Shown: positions 60,438 through 61,352 of the stretch, in pieces | Layout: each line of letters starts with the position of its first letter | Numbering within the stretch: position 1 is the first letter of the stretch | Assembly (NCBI GenBank): GCA_022564055.1 | Contig: JADFMD010000006.1 | Coordinates: 1-61,352 of the forward strand | Length of the DNA stretch: 61,352 bases | Source of the DNA: Gemmatimonadota bacterium | GTDB taxonomy: Bacteria > Gemmatimonadota > Gemmatimonadetes > Longimicrobiales > Gaopeijiaceae | Direction: 5' to 3' | The notes under the pieces: generated by a model | Told to the model about the DNA's origin: nothing | What the model saw: the letters and a program-made list of their open reading frames with translations, nothing else | Database searches by the model: none | Made by a program: the position numbers and the translations under genes

Positions 60438-61352
60438 CCTCCCGAGAGCGGTCCCGCGATCTCAAACACGTATACCGCCAGGAGCCCCAAGACACCGATC
60501 ACCGTCAGGTAGTAGATCGTGGGCAGGATGGTCTTTCGCAGGGTGGCCCCTTCCCGTCCCAGCAGCCCCACCGTGGCGGAGGCGGCGACTACGTTGTGGA
60601 TTGCGATCATGTTTCCTGCCGCGGCTCCCACGGCCTGGAGGGCCACGATCATCGCGCTCGAGATAGCCAGGCGCGCAGCCACCCCGTGTTGAAAAGCCGC
60701 GAACATGAGGTTGCTCACCGTGTTCGAACCGGCGATGAAGGCGCCCAGGGCTCCGGTCACGCCCGCGAAAAGTGGCCAGACGCCCCCCACCGTGTCGGCG
60801 ACCCAACCCGCCATTTCGAGCGGCATCGATTGGAGGCCTGCCGCGTTCACCCCCGAATTGATGTAGACACGAACCATGGGCACGGTGAAGATCAGCACGA
60901 AGCCGGCTCCCAGCAGGACCCGGCTGGAGTCGACGAACGCGTTCTTGAGGGCCGTCGCGCTCATGCGGTGTAACAAAGCCGTGATCCCCACGACCGCGAT
61001 CAGAAGCGTGCCCGGCAGGTAGAGCGGTGTGGTGGTGGCGGTCACCGAAGTTCCGAAGATCCCGGCCCACTCGATGCTGAAGCTCCTCAGTAAGTCTCCG
61101 AACATTCTCTCCGGGTGGACATCCCACCAGGAAAACTCGGGAAGCCGGCTCAGGACCAGGAGAATGGCCAGCAAGAGGTAGGGAACCCACGCCTTCGCGG
61201 CAGACATTTCGGGGTGCTCCCCCTTTTCCTCCGAGCTGATTTCGAGGCTGCCCACCCAGTCCGAGGGCCACTGCTCCGACGGAGGAAAGTCCCAGGTGTC
61301 CTTCGGGAGCAGAAAACCGCTACGCGCCGCACGAGACACAACAGCGAGCCCT
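60434..61352 (-). CDS. L-lactate permease family protein, 5' end outside window
   Basis: About 306 codons of the C-terminal portion. The frame is open to the right edge. It has the LctP pattern: RSGFLLPKDTWDFPPSEQW, PYLLLAILLVLSRLPEF, IFGTSVTATTTPLYLPGTLL, INSGVNAAGLQSMPLEMAGW and SNTVSNLMFAAFQHGVAARL (an SGSNT/D-like loop), and ends in a membrane helix, VIGVLGLLAVYVFEIAG. LctP imports lactate or glycolate with protons across the inner membrane. At least eight helices are visible here. No lactate dehydrogenase is present in this window. Confidence 0.9.
   Translation of the reverse strand, partial: GLAVVSRAARSGFLLPKDTWDFPPSEQWPSDWVGSLEISSEEKGEHPEMSAAKAWVPYLLLAILLVLSRLPEFSWWDVHPERMFGDLLRSFSIEWAGIFGTSVTATTTPLYLPGTLLIAVVGITALLHRMSATALKNAFVDSSRVLLGAGFVLIFTVPMVRVYINSGVNAAGLQSMPLEMAGWVADTVGGVWPLFAGVTGALGAFIAGSNTVSNLMFAAFQHGVAARLAISSAMIVALQAVGAAAGNMIAIHNVVAASATVGLLGREGATLRKTILPTIYYLTVIGVLGLLAVYVFEIAGPLSGG

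Overview
The window is about 61 kb of GC-rich bacterial chromosome, densely coding on both strands. I see no rRNA, tRNA, CRISPR array, phage gene or insertion sequence. The host is Gram-negative with lipopolysaccharide: it has a Kdo-kinase-like protein between two heptosyltransferase-like proteins, an LpxL-type acyltransferase, an MsbA-type exporter and a TonB-like protein. It makes haem through coproheme (HemQ) and haem O (CtaB), so it is probably aerobic. A PorX-type PglZ response regulator, an ABC-class ATPase, several small zinc-ribbon proteins and many proteins without a recognisable family fit Gemmatimonadota or a nearby lineage. That placement is inference, not shown by a marker gene.

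Layout. 1-5.3 kb (minus): a tightly coupled operon of a DUF4159 protein, a VWA/GATase-like membrane protein, a cysteine-free caspase-fold protein with an EF-hand loop, and a TPR protein cut by the left edge. 5.5-9.2 kb: a small unknown protein, ferritin, HD-GYP, cyclophilin, a zinc ribbon, IF-1, the ruin of a potassium channel gene, and HU with a strong terminator. 9.2-11.8 kb (minus): DsbA-fold protein, a 100-residue protein and a DEAD-box-like protein whose ATPase motifs are all degraded. 11.8-18.4 kb: aminotransferase, a phosphatase/fructosamine kinase pair, an intact DEAD-box helicase, a structured intergenic region with a G-quadruplex motif, a D-cysteine desulfhydrase-like enzyme and a DtxR regulator. 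18.4-24.5 kb: ApaG, a two-unit M16 peptidase, the ABC-class ATPase and a membrane zinc ribbon.

24.6-32.9 kb: BipA/TypA with a dCMP deaminase; a class V aminotransferase overlapping serA (serine synthesis); hemQ-ctaB; a TonB-like protein. 33.1-39.9 kb (plus): PorX-like regulator, ABC exporter, LpxL-like acyltransferase, GT2, DUF3108 protein and a membrane methyltransferase, apparently one envelope operon. 39.9-45.4 kb (minus): hydantoinase B, DUF6941 protein, the GT9/kinase/GT9 LPS core operon and a cytochrome c. 45.5-51.3 kb: small unknowns, a TPR protein, a double zinc ribbon, a cupredoxin-like protein, thiolase plus 3-hydroxyacyl-CoA dehydrogenase, and ribosomal protein S21.

51.3-54.9 kb is the least explained stretch: five proteins of unknown family, three of which share a module ending in a PP(F/L)ExW motif, in two different domain orders. 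A possible ribbon-helix-helix gene there is preceded by a long inverted repeat in an AT-rich spacer. 54.9-61.35 kb holds ssb, enoyl-CoA hydratase, a recF-dciA-gyrB block without dnaA/dnaN, an HExxH protein and a lactate permease cut by the right edge.

The best candidates for undescribed biology are the pseudo-caspase/VWA operon, the DEAD-box pseudoenzyme and the PPFEVW module family.
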